NCBI RefSeq assembly: GCF_040403615.1
Contig: NZ_JBBAKG010000021.1
Location: 1-64,000 of the forward strand
DNA length: 64,000 nt
Origin: Haliscomenobacter sp040403615
Lineage (GTDB): Bacteria > Bacteroidota > Bacteroidia > Chitinophagales > Saprospiraceae
Reading direction: 5' to 3'
Below are positions 61,161 through 64,000 of this stretch, in pieces. Within the stretch, counting starts at the first letter, position 1. Each line of letters begins with the position of its first letter. The notes under the pieces were generated by a model. The model made no database searches. It was not told the origin of the DNA and saw only the letters and a program-made list of their open reading frames with translations. The translations under genes were made by a program, and so were the position numbers.

Positions 61161-62657
61161 ATGAAAAATCAAACAATCAACGAAAACGGGAGTTGGCCGA
61201 TCCAAACCCTCAACGGCCAATTGCTGATCAATGTCTTGTTGACCGTTGGTGCGGGCTTGTATACCGTACTGTTTTGGCGGCCAGAATTGGGTCTCAACGC
61301 CTTGTTATTCGGGAGTTTTTTAAGTGGAGTAGTGTGGCTATTGCATCCAGAGTACCGCATTGCCCCACGCTTGTGGTGGCTTACTTTGGGGGTATTGCTG
61401 AGTGCATTGGCGGTGGTTTGGCAGCATTCGTTGTTGGCGCAGGTTACGCACATCGCATCGATTTTTTTACTGCTGGGTTTTGCGCAAGCCAGAGAATTGC
61501 GCTTTTTAGGATTTGCTTTGCTACTGGCCGTGAGTGGCTTGCTGAGTGCACCGATCACCTGGTGGCGGCGTTGGGAGTACGAGTATGAAGCAGCGTTTCG
61601 TTGGGTGCGTACCTGGAGTTATTTGATTCTGCTGCCCTTTGGGTTGTTGCTCTTGTTTTTCAGTATTTACTATGCTGCCAATGCCCAGTTTGCGCAGTTG
61701 GTCAACCTGGCTGTTGCCTGGTTGCCTGCATTTAGTCCCTGGAAAAGTATCGCTTTGCTATTGCAAGGATTATTGGTGATGACGGTATTGATTTGGCCGT
61801 CGGTATGGACAAGCGACCTGCTCAACCAAGAAAAAACCTACTCCATGTGGAAACTGCGCCGCCGAACCCGCAACCAGGGCATTGTTCCTACGCTGGCTTT
61901 GCGGCGACATTATTATTCTGCCTTGCTGAGTTTTGCCCTGTTAAATGGGTTGTTGCTCATCGTCAATTTGACCGATATTCAGGGCGTCTGGTTGAGTCAG
62001 CAAGGGCACAGCGCCGCTGAATTGAGCGATTACGTGCACCAGGGAACGTACCTGTTGATCGCGGCATTGGGATTGGCGATGGCGGTCATCGCTTATTTCT
62101 TTAGTGGCAATCTGCATTTTTTGCAAAACAACCAACCTTTGAAAGCACTGGCTTATGCCTGGATTGTTCAAAACACAATCTTGGCAATTTCGGTGGCTGG
62201 CCGCAATTTCCATTACATCGCGGAGTACGGTTTGGCCTACAAGCGATTGGGAGTGCTTTGGTTTTTGATTTTGGTGGTACTGGGTTTGTATTCTTTGTTT
62301 GTGCTGATCCGGGAGCGGAGGTCGCTGTTCTATTTGTGGGTCGTGAATGCCTGGTTTGTGTACGGAAGTTTGCTACTGACCAGCTTTGCCAATTGGGACG
62401 TCCTCATTACCCAATACAATTTGCATGGAGCGCATCATACCAAAATTGACGCGCTGTTTTTACTGAAAGAAGTATCGGATAAAAATTTGCCCCTGCTGAT
62501 CAATGAACACGATTTGCTTTTGGAACGCAGCAACATCGATGCAGCAAAGGTGGATCGGTTATTGCATTTTAAAATCGAACGATTTGAAAAACGCAAATCC
62601 AAACAAGGCTGGCAAGGCTGGAATTGGGCAGACCAAAAAACGCAAAAGGTGTTGTAA
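61161..62657 (+). CDS. DUF4173-like polytopic membrane protein
   Basis: A 498-residue protein with about twelve hydrophobic helices over residues 20-415 and a soluble C-terminal region of about 80 residues rich in charged residues. The layout resembles DUF4153/DUF4173 proteins of unknown role. No catalytic residues can be pointed out. It is the third gene of the operon, 43 bases after the regulator gene, with its own copy of the palindrome at the start, so it may be controlled separately. Confidence 0.7.
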   Translation: MKNQTINENGSWPIQTLNGQLLINVLLTVGAGLYTVLFWRPELGLNALLFGSFLSGVVWLLHPEYRIAPRLWWLTLGVLLSALAVVWQHSLLAQVTHIASIFLLLGFAQARELRFLGFALLLAVSGLLSAPITWWRRWEYEYEAAFRWVRTWSYLILLPFGLLLLFFSIYYAANAQFAQLVNLAVAWLPAFSPWKSIALLLQGLLVMTVLIWPSVWTSDLLNQEKTYSMWKLRRRTRNQGIVPTLALRRHYYSALLSFALLNGLLLIVNLTDIQGVWLSQQGHSAAELSDYVHQGTYLLIAALGLAMAVIAYFFSGNLHFLQNNQPLKALAYAWIVQNTILAISVAGRNFHYIAEYGLAYKRLGVLWFLILVVLGLYSLFVLIRERRSLFYLWVVNAWFVYGSLLLTSFANWDVLITQYNLHGAHHTKIDALFLLKEVSDKNLPLLINEHDLLLERSNIDAAKVDRLLHFKIERFEKRKSKQGWQGWNWADQKTQKVL

Positions 62658-62670
62658 CGTGAAAAATGGG

Positions 62671-63771
62671 TTATCTGCTCCGCTTCGACTTGTTCGTTTT
62701 GTAATCCCGGAATACAAATTCACCCAGTCCATCCAGGCTGCTGTAAAATGCTTTGCCGTTGTTGGCGCGGGTAAAGGAATCCACAAAACGCATCAAGTAT
62801 GGATCGCGGGCGATCATAAAAGTGGTGATCGGGATGCCAATTTTGCGGCAACTTTGCGCCAGATTGAGCGTACGCGTCAAGATGGTGCGGTCGATACCGA
62901 AACTGTTCTTGTAGTATTTTTTACCCTTTTTGATGCAAGTCGGCTTGCCGTCGGTGATCATGAAGATCTGTTTGTTGGGATTGCGGCGGCGGCGCAGCAA
63001 ATCCATGGCCAGTTCCAGGCCAGCTACAGTATTGGTATGGTAAGGCCCTACTTGCAAAAAAGGCAGGTCTTTGATTTCGATTTGCCAGGCATCGTCGCCA
63101 AAAACGATGATGTCCAGGGTGTCTTTGGGGTAGCGGGTGGTAATGAATTCAGAAAGTGCCATGGCTACCCGCTTGGCTGGGGTGATGCGGTCTTCGCCGT
63201 ACAGAATCATTGAATGCGAAATATCGATCATCAGCACGGTGCTGGTCTGGCTTTGGTTGAAGGTTTCGTGAACCTCCAGGTCTTCTTGCGCCAACTTGAA
63301 TTCCTCGATGCCGTGGTTGATCTGGGCATTGCGCAAGGATTCAGAAATGGCGAGTTTGTCCAACTGATCGCCAAATTCGTAAGGGCGCAATTCCGAGGTT
63401 ACCTCGTCGCCTCGGCCTTCTGCTTTGGTGCTGTGGTTGCCCTGTTTGGCTTTTTTGATGTTGCCAAATACGTCTTCCAAGGCTTTTTGGCGCAGGGCGA
63501 TCTCCATTTTCGCGGCAATGGTAAATCCATCTTCTCGCTCGGCAGGTGGCTTGATGTACCCCTTGTCAATCAGATCCTGGATGAAATCGGCCATGCCGTA
63601 ATTTTCATCCGTGAGTTTGTATTCCTTGTCCAGTTCAGTCAACCAAGACAAGGACTCGCTGACGTCACCAGAAGTGTACATCAAGAGTTCCTGAAATATT
63701 TTGAGCAGCTTTTCAAAAGGTGTTCCTCCTTCTGGGCCGGGTATGTATTGACCAAATTTCCATCCAATCAT
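62671..63771 (-). CDS. von Willebrand factor A-domain protein
   Basis: A 366-residue cytoplasmic protein; the ATG beginning MIGWKFGQYIPG is preferred over one 23 codons upstream. The N-terminal 160 residues are helical. The C-terminal VWA domain has the MIDAS motif in VLMIDISHSM (DxSxS, about 181-190), the Thr in RYPKDTLD and the Asp in MITDGKPT. It resembles metal-dependent VWA partners of MoxR-type or chelatase-type AAA ATPases. The next gene on the same strand begins to its right and is cut off; it could be such a partner, but that is a guess. It is convergent with the DUF4173 gene. Confidence 0.85.
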   Translation of the reverse strand: MIGWKFGQYIPGPEGGTPFEKLLKIFQELLMYTSGDVSESLSWLTELDKEYKLTDENYGMADFIQDLIDKGYIKPPAEREDGFTIAAKMEIALRQKALEDVFGNIKKAKQGNHSTKAEGRGDEVTSELRPYEFGDQLDKLAISESLRNAQINHGIEEFKLAQEDLEVHETFNQSQTSTVLMIDISHSMILYGEDRITPAKRVAMALSEFITTRYPKDTLDIIVFGDDAWQIEIKDLPFLQVGPYHTNTVAGLELAMDLLRRRRNPNKQIFMITDGKPTCIKKGKKYYKNSFGIDRTILTRTLNLAQSCRKIGIPITTFMIARDPYLMRFVDSFTRANNGKAFYSSLDGLGEFVFRDYKTNKSKRSR

Positions 63772-63896
63772 TGGAAACCTTTTTTCATTGAAAATGTGCG
63801 GCAGAATAGCCAAAAATATGGAACACCTCCAAGGGGGCATTCGGTTTACTCAAGGTAAAGAAAAATCAACAGGAAATGTTCATTTTTGATGAAAAC

Positions 63897-64000
63897 TTAA
63901 TCCATTGCGCAGCACTTGAGCAGTTCTTCATAATCCGGGCGATCAGAAGAAAGTTGGTGGATAAAGCTTTCCCGAATTTCTCCATTTTGAATCACAAATA
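63897..64000 (-). CDS. C-terminal end of a gene continuing past the window
   Basis: The minus-strand frame ends with EELLKCCAMD and a TAA stop at 63897-63899, and stays open to the edge. It includes a helical segment GEIRESFIHQLSSDRPD. Only 34 residues are visible, too few to name. It lies 125 bases upstream of the VWA gene on the same strand. Confidence 0.5.
   Translation of the reverse strand, partial: FVIQNGEIRESFIHQLSSDRPDYEELLKCCAMD

Overview
The window reads as a chromosomal segment of a Bacteroidota bacterium, most likely a saprospirian (Haliscomenobacter/Lewinella-like). The evidence is a cell-surface protein ending in a type IX secretion (T9SS) type B sorting domain (36065-38431), a TonB-dependent receptor with an N-terminal carboxypeptidase-regulatory domain (38691-41009), many lipoproteins and signal peptides, promoters of the Bacteroidota form TTG-N19/20-TAnnTTTG, and weak Shine-Dalgarno sequences. 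There are no rRNA or tRNA genes and no CRISPR array. Two 100-base N runs (28428-28527, 38508-38607) are scaffold gaps.

Layout. 0.1-8.1 kb: amino acid permease, patatin, sirtuin, GMC oxidoreductase, metallo-hydrolase, and a pair made of a secreted ADP-ribosylglycohydrolase and a small-molecule kinase. 8.2-16.8 kb: ffh, an OmpA protein in operon with a membrane protein carrying four helix-hairpin-helix units, a secreted unknown, and a Tricorn-type protease. 17.0-21.1 kb: an accessory island of low-GC unknown genes, hairpin repeats, a truncated DUF4160 next to DUF2442, and an 84-base gene fragment. 21.1-35.9 kb: lipid kinase, RsiV-like lipoprotein, glycosyltransferase 39, RraA-like plus enolase-superfamily operon, S10 peptidase (catalytic region lost in a gap), aminotransferase, acyl-CoA carboxylase beta subunit, ArfB, ChaN-like protein and a cytochrome c. 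36-45.5 kb: the T9SS cargo protein, then a minus-strand run guaA - periplasmic-binding lipoprotein - trmH-like - Sua5/YciO - TonB receptor. 45.5-47.4 kb: a second island with about 1 kb of repeat debris, an AT-rich orphan gene and a GC-rich Rhs fragment. 47.4-59.7 kb: biotin carboxylase, a kinase fused through one membrane helix to an extracellular beta-helix, CBS protein, exported superoxide dismutase, CopA-type ATPase, 3-hydroxyacyl-CoA dehydrogenase plus SDR, a double universal stress protein, and a Uma2 nuclease. 59.7-64 kb: two large structured palindromes, a three-gene membrane/regulator operon with a repeated operator, and a VWA protein with the end of a further gene.

The most unusual content is intergenic. 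Three elements (29979-30093, 59739-59856, 59939-60053) share one architecture: an outer stem of about 25 bp, a 6-nt left bulge, an 18-bp inner stem and a 21-nt loop. The loop sequence is conserved while the stems differ between copies but remain complementary. Other points of note are an orphan promoter followed about 50 nt later by an intrinsic terminator (49130-49219), a 17-bp palindrome placed identically before two genes of one operon, and the kinase-beta-helix fusion.
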